Made by a program: the position numbers and the translations under genes. A stretch of DNA of 64,000 nucleotides from Eutreptiella sp. 'Long Island Sound 2002' (lineage: Eukaryota; Euglenozoa; Euglenophyceae; Eutreptiales; Eutreptiaceae). Of the stretch, positions 51,930-62,899 are shown in pieces. The number at the start of each line of letters is the position of its first letter. Position 1 is the stretch's first letter. The notes beneath the pieces are model-generated. The model was not told the DNA's origin. It saw nothing but the letters and a program-made list of their open reading frames with translations, and made no database searches. The stretch spans positions 63,550,242-63,614,241 of the forward strand of contig OZ038381.1 in NCBI GenBank assembly GCA_964036045.1, written 5' to 3'.

Positions 51930-52874
51930 TTACTGGCCCGGATCCCTCAGTGGGGGTTCTGCCGGCGTTTGCATGTTCGCTTTCGCGTGGCTGCGCATGA
52001 GGTCGGCGAGCTTGCGCACGGTCTCCGGGGGATCGGATGGCCATTGCAGTGCGGCTGGGCTGTCGTCGAAGGGTTGGTGAAGGTAATAGTTATTCATGGC
52101 CTTGGCCTGCATGACCAAGGCCTCCGTGGGTTCCGCTGAGTCTGGGCCGTTGGGGGGGCCTTGAGTGCTGTGTGGAGGGCTTCCCAGGGGGCACTTTTGC
52201 AGCCTGTGAGGGTGGTGGCCTGGAGGAGTCGCTGCCAGCCCCGTGGTAGGTCTTCCGGGTGTACTACTGGGGTATAGGCCTGGGCCGCCATGAGGACTCC
52301 GTGTGCCCAGTGGAGGACCCACCATTGGGCGTCCGCTTTGAGGATGTGGATGGCGGGTTGTTGGGGGGGCGTGCCCAGGGTGTCCCACGATGCGATAGCT
52401 AGTTCTATCCTGGAGGGGTGGAGGTGTGGGGTGGCCCTGCGGCTTAGGAGTTGATCGATGTGGAAGGGGGTAATGGGATATTTGGGGCCCTGCGGTGGTG
52501 GGGGGCATCGCTGGGATGATTGTGGGGTCCCAGTGGCGTTCGTGGGCGGCGAGGGTGTATAGGGCGGCGGTGATGATGTGGTGGGCTTGCCCCTCCAAGA
52601 CGATGTGGCGCTCCGTGCCGGAGTCGTTTGGTAGGTGGGCTGCGGGGTGGACGGTGATGTGGGCTAGGGCGCGTTGGTGGGCCTTTTTTCCCCTGTCTGG
52701 CGCCCGTGTCTGTTTGTCCCCCGGGATGTGCTGGTGTCCGTGTTTTGCTGGGGGCGGTCCCAGGGCGAGGGATTCTACACCGTGGAGGGGGATGGCGTGT
52801 CCCCTGGACCTGTTGGGCAGGATGTATATGCCCGGGTCTCCCGGTACGGTGCCCAGGTACAAGCGGCGAGTCAT
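51930..52874 (-). pseudogene. Element D: domain shared with B at 30.2-30.9 kb
   Basis: The 314-codon frame begins RRLYLGTVPGDPGIYILP and continues GHAIPLHGVESLALGP and HIVLEGQAHHIITAALYTL, paralleling B. The middle is proline- and histidine-rich in this frame. The end (ALVMQAKAMNNYYLHQPF, PETVRKLADLMRSHAKAN) looks helical again. D's similarity to B begins at about its first codon, so the D copy is truncated here. Confidence 0.5.
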
Positions 52875-53178
52875 CGACCGCTGGCCAACCTGTTACGGAA
52901 CGTGAAGAACCAATGCTGGACGCCGGGCATGAGGCCGGCTTCCACCCACCATCAGCCCATGGGGCACAACCCGCAGGTCGCGCGGACGCCGCCCCCTTGG
53001 CGAACCCGGCGCATCACGCCGTTGCAAGCGCGCCGGGGAGGCGCCGCCACGGGGCCCACCTGAAACCCGCGCGAAGTCAGAGGCCCGAGAAACCACACCC
53101 GACACGCCTGAGCGCGCGGCCAGCAGGGAAACGTCGCCCAGCGGACACAACCGCGACGAAGACTCTTTCGATGCCTTT

Positions 53179-53895
53179 ATGGAGTCCTGCATGAGACGCC
53201 CCCACACAGTGCAAACGCCGGCGGCCCCGCGCGTCCGCCTGGGGCCACGACGCGACTATATAGAGGGCACACCCCTCACGACGTCACACCAGGCACACTT
53301 CCAGCGCGATTACACCGCCCTGGGGCACACTGAGCATGCTACTGCCACAGATGACGGGCCCGCGACCGCAAGCGGAGCAGCAGACCAGGCCCCAGACGAG
53401 AGCGGCGCCCCAGGTAGCGGGACGCAAGTGGAGGCGGGCACCAACACCGCTAGCGAGCCTACCGGCCAACCACCTGGGACCGCCCCGCCCTGGGGGCGGG
53501 GTCATCTGGACTACGCACGCTTGGAAGGCGACGCCAGCCACCCCAGCGACCACGCGGATCAGGCAGCGGCCCAAGACCTGGGCGTGTGGATCGACAGGCT
53601 CACCACAGGGGAGCAGCTCGCCCTGGCGGTCAGCATCCGATGGCTGCTTACTTCGCGGTCCTGCCACTTCGGGGAGGGAACCCGCACCATGGCAGACATC
53701 ACCTTCGGCCATCGGACGGGGCACACGCTGCCCGCCACCATGGACCAATGGCACTATGTGGCCACCCGGCTCATGGCGCATATGGGGGCCTACAGCCCAG
53801 ATGAAATGAACGGACTACACTGGCAATGGCACCAGCGCGCAGCCCTGCGCATCCGTGCGGCCATGCAAAGGCACAACATCTGGCACATTCCTTGA
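53179..53895 (+). CDS. Element E: helical domain protein (238 codons)
   Basis: The first ~110 residues are low-complexity (Thr, Ala, Gly, Pro). The second half is ordered: AAQDLGVWIDRLTTGEQLAL, SIRWLLTSRSCHFGEGTR, LPATMDQWHYVATRLMAHMG, DEMNGLHWQWHQRAALRIRA. The MDQWHYVATRLMAHMG helix corresponds to MPQAAWEALLRDVVQGL of D and MPQAAWEAMLADAL of A. The frame overlaps the next ORF (from 53855) by 41 bp in another phase. A gag-like or capsid-like role is conceivable, but no zinc knuckle is present. Confidence 0.5.
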   Translation: MESCMRRPHTVQTPAAPRVRLGPRRDYIEGTPLTTSHQAHFQRDYTALGHTEHATATDDGPATASGAADQAPDESGAPGSGTQVEAGTNTASEPTGQPPGTAPPWGRGHLDYARLEGDASHPSDHADQAAAQDLGVWIDRLTTGEQLALAVSIRWLLTSRSCHFGEGTRTMADITFGHRTGHTLPATMDQWHYVATRLMAHMGAYSPDEMNGLHWQWHQRAALRIRAAMQRHNIWHIP

Positions 53896-55600
53896 TCACC
53901 AGGCTACCAAGGGCACGCCTCAGGCAATCGGCGGCCGCGGTCCCAAGACGTCCTGGAGCCCCCCAGGCAGGCGGCGCGCTGTAACTCCCCAGAACACCAA
54001 CGGGGGCCAACACCCGGAATGGGTCCCCTCTGTGGCACGTACAGAAGCCACCTCCGACCGCTCGCCCCGCGGAGGGGCCCAGGCAGTCCTCACACCTCAG
54101 GGATGCAAGGCAGCACGCCGGAGCAGCACCAGGAGACAAGAAACCCTAGCCGCTCCCGCCGCCGCAGCCGCACGCCGCCTCCCGCGGCACGGCGAGTCGT
54201 CTTCCACGAGGATACGGACAGAGGCCATGGAGGTCCCAACGACCCCCACGCCTAACGGGCATCATCTAACAACCGATCCCCGATGCCGTTCCAAGAGGCC
54301 CCGCACCGAACGAGCGCACATCCCCACCATTCCCACGCCAGCCGAGCGCGAGCGACAGGCAGCGCTTCGGACGGGCCCCCGCCAGGCAGCAGACGGAGCG
54401 TCCAGCTCATCCGCCACCTCCCTCCCACGATCGGCGGCCGGCCTGCTGCCGGGGGGACAGCACGCCGGCGGGGGAACCTGCTGCCGACCAAAAGCCTGCG
54501 CAAGTGGTGGGGGAACAACCCCCGCAACACCCCCCCCCCCGCGAGCAGGGCGCGATGACGACGGTCCCGGACACGGGCACCGGCCAACCGACCAACTGGG
54601 CCCGTGCACCACGGGGTTCCCCACCGCAGCTGCAACACGGCCAAACCGCCAGGGCGCGGAGGACGCACCGCAACAACAGGAGCACGACGCGAGCGGCCCA
54701 GGAGCGGACGCAGAAATGACAGAGACCTCCGGCCCTCAGGAGTCCGGTGACCCACTGCCCGCCGCCGCAACCTGCTCGATGCCCCAGCAACGGGAGCCCT
54801 CCACGGGGTACGTGCCTGGGGGACACCCTGGCACCACTCGAGGGCACCCCTCCCTGACTGGCGCCACACCGGACCAGGACCGGAAGAACATGCCCCCCCG
54901 ACCCCCCCGGCCACCGCAGCAGACCAACACGGGTCCCTTCGACGACGCGGAACTCAGGGCGCTCTACGGCATCCACGCCACCACACCCTCGAGCGAGCTA
55001 GTGGCAGCCCTCCTGGAACACCTCCAGGACGTCAACCCGAGCAGGCTCTTCGCCGTGATCCCCCTGCCGCACGCCGCAACAGTCCAAATCTTTGTGCGGC
55101 AGCTCAAGGCGCTCGTCACCCCCGGGACACAGATCACGGACAACCTTGTTGACGCGTGGATCTGGTGGTTCAACACCCACCAGCCGGACCAGGGAGGCAT
55201 ATGGGTCAGACACTAGGGCTGGGCACACACGCTCGTAGCACCACCGACAGACCTCAGGCCTGTGCCCAGCACCGGGGGCCTGGAGCGGGCCGCCCCACCG
55301 CCGAGAGCTGAAACCCTCCGCATCCCACCGTACAAAGGCCTGGCGGAATGGGAAAGCAGGACAGCCCGCTACAGGGGGTGTAACCTCATTAGCATGGTGG
55401 AGCTGTAACCGGAGACGGCACGCGCAGCGCCCCCGCCACGCGAACGTGACCCCAGCACCATCGCCATGATCGTGTTGGAAAGTTGCCACTACTACCAAGT
55501 ACGGATCACCCCGCACCCGCAGGAGAGCCACTGAAGCCTGGAAGCCGTCGACTCCACGCTCCCAGCGACCACAGCCCTGCCGCACAGCCCCGCCCCTCTG
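53855..55600 (+). pseudogene. Element E: proline-rich linker and C48-like protease, interrupted by stops, Cys part missing
   Basis: The frame is open to TAG 55214-55216; its last 90 residues read FDDAELRALYGIHATT, SELVAALLEHLQDVNP and TQITDNLVDAWIWWFN, the start of a C48-like domain (in A: LGEGVRDFLFDAFL). In the same frame, after the stop, come LRIPPYKGLAEWES, TAA 55406-55408, then IAMIVLESCHYYQVRITP with His codon 55487-55489. TGA 55532-55534 and LEAVDSTLPA with Asp codon 55550-55552 follow. These match the HYY and TDT positions of D. The catalytic Cys segment is absent because E ends near 55690. It is not functional. Confidence 0.55.
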
Positions 55601-55690
55601 CCCAACGACCCGTAAAGAAGGTCCCTACCAGGACCGGCCCCCGCTGTGCCCCTTCCGTCTGTCACCCCTGCTGACTTGCTCCGGATCAAC

Positions 55691-57585
55691 GATTGCATTT
55701 CTCAAAATCCTCAAATACCAGGGTCCAAATCCAAAAATATAGAAAATAAAATCCTCCTTCAACCCTGAAACAGCAACCAGATCCCACAAATACAGCAATA
55801 ACCCAATTCACAATCCAATCCACGATGCGGGCTTCCGTTCAGCACACCGGTCTTCCCACGGTGGCGGGCATGTACAAGAATTGCACCAAGGAAGAAAGCC
55901 CTGAAATTGGCATATGAACACAAATAAAGCAAAGTTGGGGAAAGAGGTAAACATACACATTCACAGCCATAAACCCCTCATTCCCTGGACTCAAGACCTT
56001 CCCTTGACTCACCAACATATTGCCCTGCACGAGGTCAAATGAGATGGCTGAATGCCATGTGTCACAAGTCATTACACAAACCCCAAAAATGTGTTCACTC
56101 CCAAGCCTCTAAATCCTAGCCCAATAGGGGAGATGGCGTGTCATGGCCTAGATTGGCACTCAGGACCATGCCCTACCCTGACTTAATTTTGGTTGGACTT
56201 GGAATCGAATGGGCCTAGAGAAATGACCTATGAGTTTGAACTCATAACATGCCAAAAAACTGCCAATTCACACCATATTGGCCATATATCACATATATGC
56301 TCAAAAATGAAGTTACCACTTATCCGAAGGCTCAAAGCATGCATGGAATCGAAGTCCAATTTTCATGGAGGATATAGACCAAAAGTCAATGCCCATGTAC
56401 ATCCCCACTTTACCCTCGAAACCCCTTCGGATATGGGCGCCACACACTGCCCAAGTCAGCCCATGATCTTGAGACCAATTCTTGTGATCCTTTGTGCGCT
56501 AAGGCAAATGGAGTCCATGATCCGGCATATGGTGGTGTTCAACTCCAAAGCATATGCTATTTTATGAACAACATACCATGGTTCGACTCCCCATAGGCTT
56601 TTTGCTGTTAGCTGACCAGGTGAGTACACAAAACGCAAAAATGAACAAAAATTGAGGTCAAAAACATGAAAATATGACCAAATACAAAGTTGTCATGATA
56701 GTATATCTCTATGCTCACCCATGATATCCGCTCATGGTTCAATACACAAATGATTGGAACCATTTACGAACAATTCCCCCACTTGGATCCCCAATCAGGC
56801 GCATGGAGATACCTTCGCCACCAATATCTACATGCCCCATGAAAATGGGAGTGCACTCATGGATCTCTTTGCCCAACATACCATGAGCAATACATACGCG
56901 GTAGACTTAGTCTAGCGCTTTGAATCCCACAATTGGGACATGGGCAAAGCCCTTGTCACGTGTGGCTCCCCATCTCTTCGGCCACCCGAAGATATATAAC
57001 ATGAGCGTGAGCATATCAAGACATATACCATGCATATAACACATACCCTCAAAATGTGGCTCCCACCATGAGATGCCATGTCCCTCCATGGACATAACTT
57101 CACGTTAAAAATACGTAGGAACCCAAGGAAAGTTGCTATGCAACCCCAACACTCATGCGGCACACTCGAAAGTCGCATTAAAATATTGGGTCGCACGGTC
57201 CAAGAGTTATATATCACTTTATACCCTCTTGACCTTTTTCCCTTGCTACACCGGGCATGTGTGCGCACCAAAGGCGTTTGATGCTTCCTAAATTAACTTG
57301 AGACTAAGGCGCTTGCAACCCAACCTTTCTTCCTCTCTTTCCTCACACTCGCGCGTAGATATGGTCCTTCAAAGTGGTCCCACGATTCACTTTTGTTTCC
57401 CTTATATCTCCAAGTCAAATGGGTGGCAAGTATAAGGGAAACTTGATTCGGGCATAGGGAAAAGAGTATGACCACTCGAAGAAGTCCAAATCAAGTGCGG
57501 CGATGTCGAAGTCGAAAATCCGATTTCGACATCGCGAAAAATTCTGATTAAAATTTCGAGTGCTTTTTTAGAGAATTGCGGAAGT
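55691..57585. other. A+T-richer host-like spacer, no supported gene
   Basis: The composition changes abruptly at both ends. ORFs are short (up to 124 codons on the plus strand at 56193-56567) and lack recognisable motifs. At 56580-56590 the sequence GGTTCGACTCC equals a tRNA B-box, but no A-box or cloverleaf lies at a proper distance. This may be host intergenic DNA or an old unrelated repeat. Confidence 0.45.
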
Positions 57586-58987
57586 AGAACACCGCCAGTG
57601 ACTACCAAGACGATCCTTTAGTAGAGCAGCGATGTCCGTGTGCCGACAGCTCCGCCGAGGCGTACCAGACTCACGCGTACTAGAATGCCTACTTGCTCGC
57701 CACCTTGCCTGCAGGCCTGCATCCCGTGTCATTATACTAACCAGAGAACGCTGCCGCGTACGACGTTCCGGGTACGTTCTCCCACACAACGTGACAACCT
57801 GTGGCGAACGTCAGTCAACCTAATGTCAATTTTGCCCAGTCCCCTTACTGTCTGCCTAGCGGTGAGGCCCACAGTCCTCAACATCCTGAGCCTGAGCCCC
57901 GCCTACCGTCGCCTACCTGCAGTGCAGCACCTGGCATACCAATAGTCACGCGCTTGGCAGACCAGTTTGCCACTCTGCACAGCTGTGCACCGCCCCCAGG
58001 CTCGTATACGCTACAGAGATCACAATCTGCCCTCCTCTGATAGTGGAAGGTTCACCAAGACCACCCGGGTCAGCTGCCCTTCGACGCCGCAGTAGCCGCG
58101 CCTCTCCAGGATTTTCTTGTGCATCTAGCACAGATGGCCCGACATGTATCTCGCCCTTTTCTACTACCAACCTGTTCCAAGAGCTTGCTGACCTCGCAGC
58201 ATCCGACTTAGATGACTGCCAAGAGTTCCAGGCCGAGACTTTCCAGACATTCAACTCTGCTCCTCCAGGTTACACCCTTGTAGCATCAGAAGCCGCGTCG
58301 GCATTGGTCGAATGTTGCGTGCGTGTCGCTGGACAGCGTGGAAAGAATAAATGAGAACAAAGGGAAAGACACACCAAAAGAAAAAATAAACACAGAAATC
58401 GTTTTTACTGACCTCCAATCCCCGCCATGAATTTTTGAGCCGCTGTTTGGCGGGGTCACCAGAAAAATCCACACATCCAGACCTCAGCGAGAACAGAGAG
58501 GAGAACCAGACAAGACAGTGAATCCCGTGCATGCCCGAAAAACAAATGGCAAAATGCATGTCGTAGGACTAGTCCAAAGGAGCGTGAACAAGACGAACAA
58601 CGTCAAAGAAAACAAAAGTATGTTCCGACGCGGCGAGGTATGGAGCCGCCAAGAGAATGCCATGCCCCAACAAGCACGACGTCAAAGTGGCACGAGACCA
58701 ACGCGGTGAAAGACAAAGGGACGAACTCAAGACTACACTACGGGCAAGGCGAGGACATACATGGCAAGCAAGCACCAAACAACCACACGTAAAGTCGCTT
58801 ACTCTTGAACGCCGCCAAAACCAAAGAGTGGAGTCACCAAGCATAAAGCATCGCGCGCTAAATACCGATGAAACCTCTCATCCCCATGCCCTTGTCTATT
58901 CATACCACATGGTACCTACCTTGCCCGCGGAGCAAACCGAAATGAACGGCACCACGAGGCGGAGCGAACACCGAACATGGCGAAGAG

Positions 58988-60561
58988 CCAACGAAACAAC
59001 AAGCTGCTAAGCAACACACGGCAACGAGAGATGGCACAACAGTATGTGTCACGAACACACCACGACAGAACAAGCAACCATGCAACACCACACAACAACG
59101 CAAAAAACCGCGTGCCAAGACACAACACACACCCAAACGCCGCACAACACCACTCAAAACAACACAACACGACGCAACAGAACACCGCAACGAGCGCACC
59201 ACCACAACACAACGGGAGAGCCACACAACAAACCACAACACGACGGCACTACATGACACAACCATGGACCGCAACCAACATACCTATTACACAACGCCAC
59301 GCAACGCCAAGACACAACTAAAAACAACACGCCCGCCAACAAGATACACTACCCGAAAACAAACAACTAAACAACGATACACCATGACGCAACACAACAT
59401 GCTACATAATGCAATAAACTGCCAAGCACCAACATGCAACACCGCGTGACAATACCCAACGCCAGACACCAACATACAACCCAAAGCACCACGACACAAC
59501 ACGACAACACAACACGCGTAACGCCACGACACAATACAAGAGCCATACGACATCACCATAGAAGACAACAACACATAACACAGCGCCACAGAACGCAACA
59601 ATGACGCGCAACTAACGTACCAACAAAACAACACGCCATTAAGAAGCCACACAACAACGAAAAGGGCGACAAAAAATGCCACAAAACAACGCTGCAAAAC
59701 GAAAACCCATCAAAACCCACCACAATCGACAACAACAATACAACACAGCGCAACAAACCACAAGGCAACGCACCACAACTGAACGCCACAAGACACGCCA
59801 CCACACCACATGACACGGCACCACACAACACAACAAGACATAACCCAACACCAAACCAACCCCAACGCAACACACAAAGCTGGACACCACGACACAAAGC
59901 AGCACCACGAAACGCGCGACACAACACAAGCACACAAGGAAACATCGCACAACACGGCAACACGACAATTGACGTAACTCGTGGAACCCACCAAGTACCA
60001 TCACGAAACACGACACACCACGACGCACTGCCACGCCACACCACGCCGCACAACGTGAACACCACAACAAACCGCAACCTGACGCAACCACATACCACCA
60101 CCACGGCACAACGCAACACGACGCAGCGTGCCACAACACACCAAACAACACAACGGCTACACAACATGCCCCAAGGCGGCACGCGACAAAAACCAGCGAT
60201 ACACAACAACGTTACACAACAAGAAACACCACAACCCTACGAAACCTACACAACACCACGTAACACGACGCAGTACTACACCACACAACCAACCACCACA
60301 AGACAACAGACGATGCGACATGGCAAAGCCAACGTCCGGTACAACACGACACCACCCAACGCCACACGACACGACACAGAACACGCTGCCACACGACGCA
60401 ACAACATAACCACGCGACGCGTCACCAGCAAACACCATCCTACGCAACACAACACGACGACGCGGCTACACGACGCCGCACCACGTCACCAACCGGAACA
60501 TTCTCCAAAAACAAGGTGCCGCAACCCGCCACGACATGACACAACGCAACGCACCACCTGA
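58988..60561 (+). repeat. A/C-rich T-depleted tract of element F
   Basis: This is a copy of 24640-26212, with the same sharp right boundary. The antisense Cys/Val-rich frames and sense Thr/Asn/His-rich frames are by-products of the skewed composition. Confidence 0.75.
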
Positions 60562-62601
60562 GCCTACCCTGTGTGCCCCAGCTCTTTCACATGGCTAACG
60601 CTGACCGGTTCAGAGGTCTGGCATAAAGAGCGCAGTTTGTGCAGTGGACTACAGCGGGCGAGGAGAACCCAGGAGACGCCGAAGCCAAGGGCAAGAGGTA
60701 CGCCACCTGCCAGCCCCGTATATGGTGCACACGCACATGTGATAACACGCAGTATGAGGTGCACGCACAGGCGGTACCTCCACGCCCAAGTACATTGCAC
60801 GCAAGAAAGACCACACGGGCAACACAAACACAGGACATGATTGAGCAGGAGCACCAGGAGGACGACGCCCGGGGGGAACCCGCAACGCCTAGCACTCGGA
60901 CAACAGGCGCCTGGCCGACCCCGATGACCTCGGCAGCCCCAGAAGCCGGGAACACGCACCAGGCGCGCTCTCCCCAAGCCCCACCCAGATGGTATACAGC
61001 GCGCACCAGGAGCCAACCACCAAGTGGCGCATGGGCCATTACGCCTGCACTGCCAACGGAACCGGGGCCAAAGGGGGGGAGACGACGGGGGAGGGAACGA
61101 CATGACGACAACTGGAACCGCGACCCGACCAAACCCATCACAACGTACAGACTACAGCGCCCGCAACACACACCGAACCGGAAGCAACATGACACGCCAG
61201 TGTACCCCAGGCCTGCACCGCACAGAGTATAGCCAAAACACGGGCTACAGCCACATGCCGCGGCGCGACAGCAACGACCTCAACAGACCCAGCGATGGAG
61301 GCCGGGGGCAGGCACCAGGCACATATACCCCCCGCCCTACACCCACAGTGTACAGCGCACAACGAAAATGAACCCGACAGACCCACGCAGCGACCCAAGG
61401 GCACGCCAACCGCTGCCCCGGGACGGCCAGCACGACCGGGCCCCACGGGCAAAGAGAAACCGGAAGACAGAGAGCACAGCGACCGTTGGACCCGCAACAC
61501 GACCACACCCCGTCACAACACACTGACTACAGCGACCGAACCACGAAGCGAACCAAAAACACCACACCGTGTCGGCGTAACCCGAGCCACGACGGCACGG
61601 AGTACAGCGCCCGAAACGCGGGCCACTGTCACACACCTCAACACGAGGCACAACACCACGGCGACCGGGACGACGCCCTGAGGCCAGAAACACAAGAGGT
61701 GCCGTTGGTCAAGGAAACAACGCAGCCAAGCGCACCAGAGGACCACACACACCAAGCACTACTATCTGTTTCAAGTGGAACATCCGACACTGCGATGGAA
61801 ACCCACTCCCACGTATCCACCCCTCCCGAACCCCCTAACCCACCCCTGGAATCACTGCCCAGTGGCCACGACGTCTCAGCGAACCACGACCCCATGGACC
61901 TAGACAACGATCCACTGCAGGACAGCATCCAACGCGTACTGCAGGTGGCGGCCGTCGCGCACCAGGGACCCACATGGAGCCTGTACCGGGCACTCAAAGA
62001 AACGGACCAACGGATAACGGGAACATGAGAAAACCGAGACCCAGGGGCGTACATCCAGGAACTGTGAAGGGGCATGCAAAACACCCAGCAATAATCGCCG
62101 GAAGGAGTGGTGGTGCAGGGACGGGAAACCAAAACTGGAGCCTGGACGAACCTCGCAGGAGCGCCGCGCGCGCAGGAGGCCCTGACCTTCATCCAAGAAT
62201 CCGACGCCCCGCCGCCAACAACCCTCGAGGAAACAGCGGCGGCTCTCGTCCTGACCCTGCAGAGTTGGACGCGGGGCCACAGCATCGTCCTGCATGACCA
62301 AACGGGCCCCCCCTACGCACGCACTGCGACATGCCGACCGACCAACGCGTCCACGGGTGAAGCCCACCTAGAATGTACACCCGAGAGAGAAGATGACGAA
62401 TACATCCTGGTGCACGCCACCCAACACGGACACAGGGCAACCGAGACTAAGAAGCCCAGGCCCGAGCCAGCCGCGACCCCCCCACCGAGACCAGCCCCCC
62501 GACACTGGACCCCGTACAAGCAGCTGGCCCATGCCCGCACCCTAGCGGAGCACAGTATCCAACCGTACACGGCAGCTGCGTACGTGGAACTCATGCTATA
62601 A
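60562..62601 (+). pseudogene. Element F ORF1 region, N-terminal and middle part
   Basis: This is a copy of 26213-28252 with the same T-x-Y-S repeats, the same frame changes and the same three stops. It has an additional TAA at 62599-62601, where B has CAA (a C to T change), and then continues in the same frame (62686-62886). Replacements relative to B include Pro for Ala in the PPEPPNPPLESLPS segment and Lys for Asn in RALKETDQ. Confidence 0.45.
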
Positions 62602-62899
62602 GACTGGACCAAGTACGGAACGGAGGTCCTGGAGGGACACACAGGCCAACCGGATACCCCGTCCTGTACAACATGGGACGACGAAGTGCCAGACAGAGGC
62701 ATCGGGGCACTGGCTACGACCGTTCGCACCACAATCGAAGACTGCTCAAGGCCCAACCACCCGTTTGGGGACAACAAAGACCCCGCCATCACGAACGCCA
62801 TCCTAGGCTACCACAGCTGGTCCACTCAGCAAAGCATCCACCTCCTCACCCCGCACGATGACCCACGCGAGTGGTACCCTGATTAATCACCAGCGCTGG

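Larger units (their letters stand above)
39437..52905 (-). mobile_element. Element D: long non-LTR retrotransposon, best-preserved ORF2
   Basis: On the minus strand D runs from a domain shared with B (52.87 kb) through an SH3-like module, endonuclease, RT, CxxC linker, RNase H and CCHC finger to the end of ORF2 at 45911. A C48-like protease, a proline-rich linker and the MPQAAW domain follow, and then about 2.4 kb of T-poor non-coding DNA. The left end is placed at a TACC-like microsatellite (39437-39457), similar to the tail of A; this is tentative. The region corresponding to B's 26-30 kb is missing, so D is 5'-truncated at about 52.9 kb. It lies between plus-strand elements B and E and may be nested in one element. 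Confidence 0.75.
52906..55690 (+). mobile_element. Element E: plus-strand fragment with helical and C48-like domains
   Basis: This GC-rich, T-poor block carries, in order, a helical domain (53.5-53.89 kb), a proline-rich linker and a C48-like region (54.95-55.6 kb). It ends abruptly near 55690, where the DNA becomes A+T-rich. It has no RT. It has the same strand as B and lies just beyond D, so it may be the continuation of B's third coding region that D now separates from it. I found no clear matching flank duplication to prove this. Confidence 0.45.

Noticed and set aside
56577-56600. tRNA gene suggested by a perfect B-box GGTTCGACTCC
   Set aside because: No A-box or acceptor stem lies upstream at the right spacing; probably chance or an old SINE trace.
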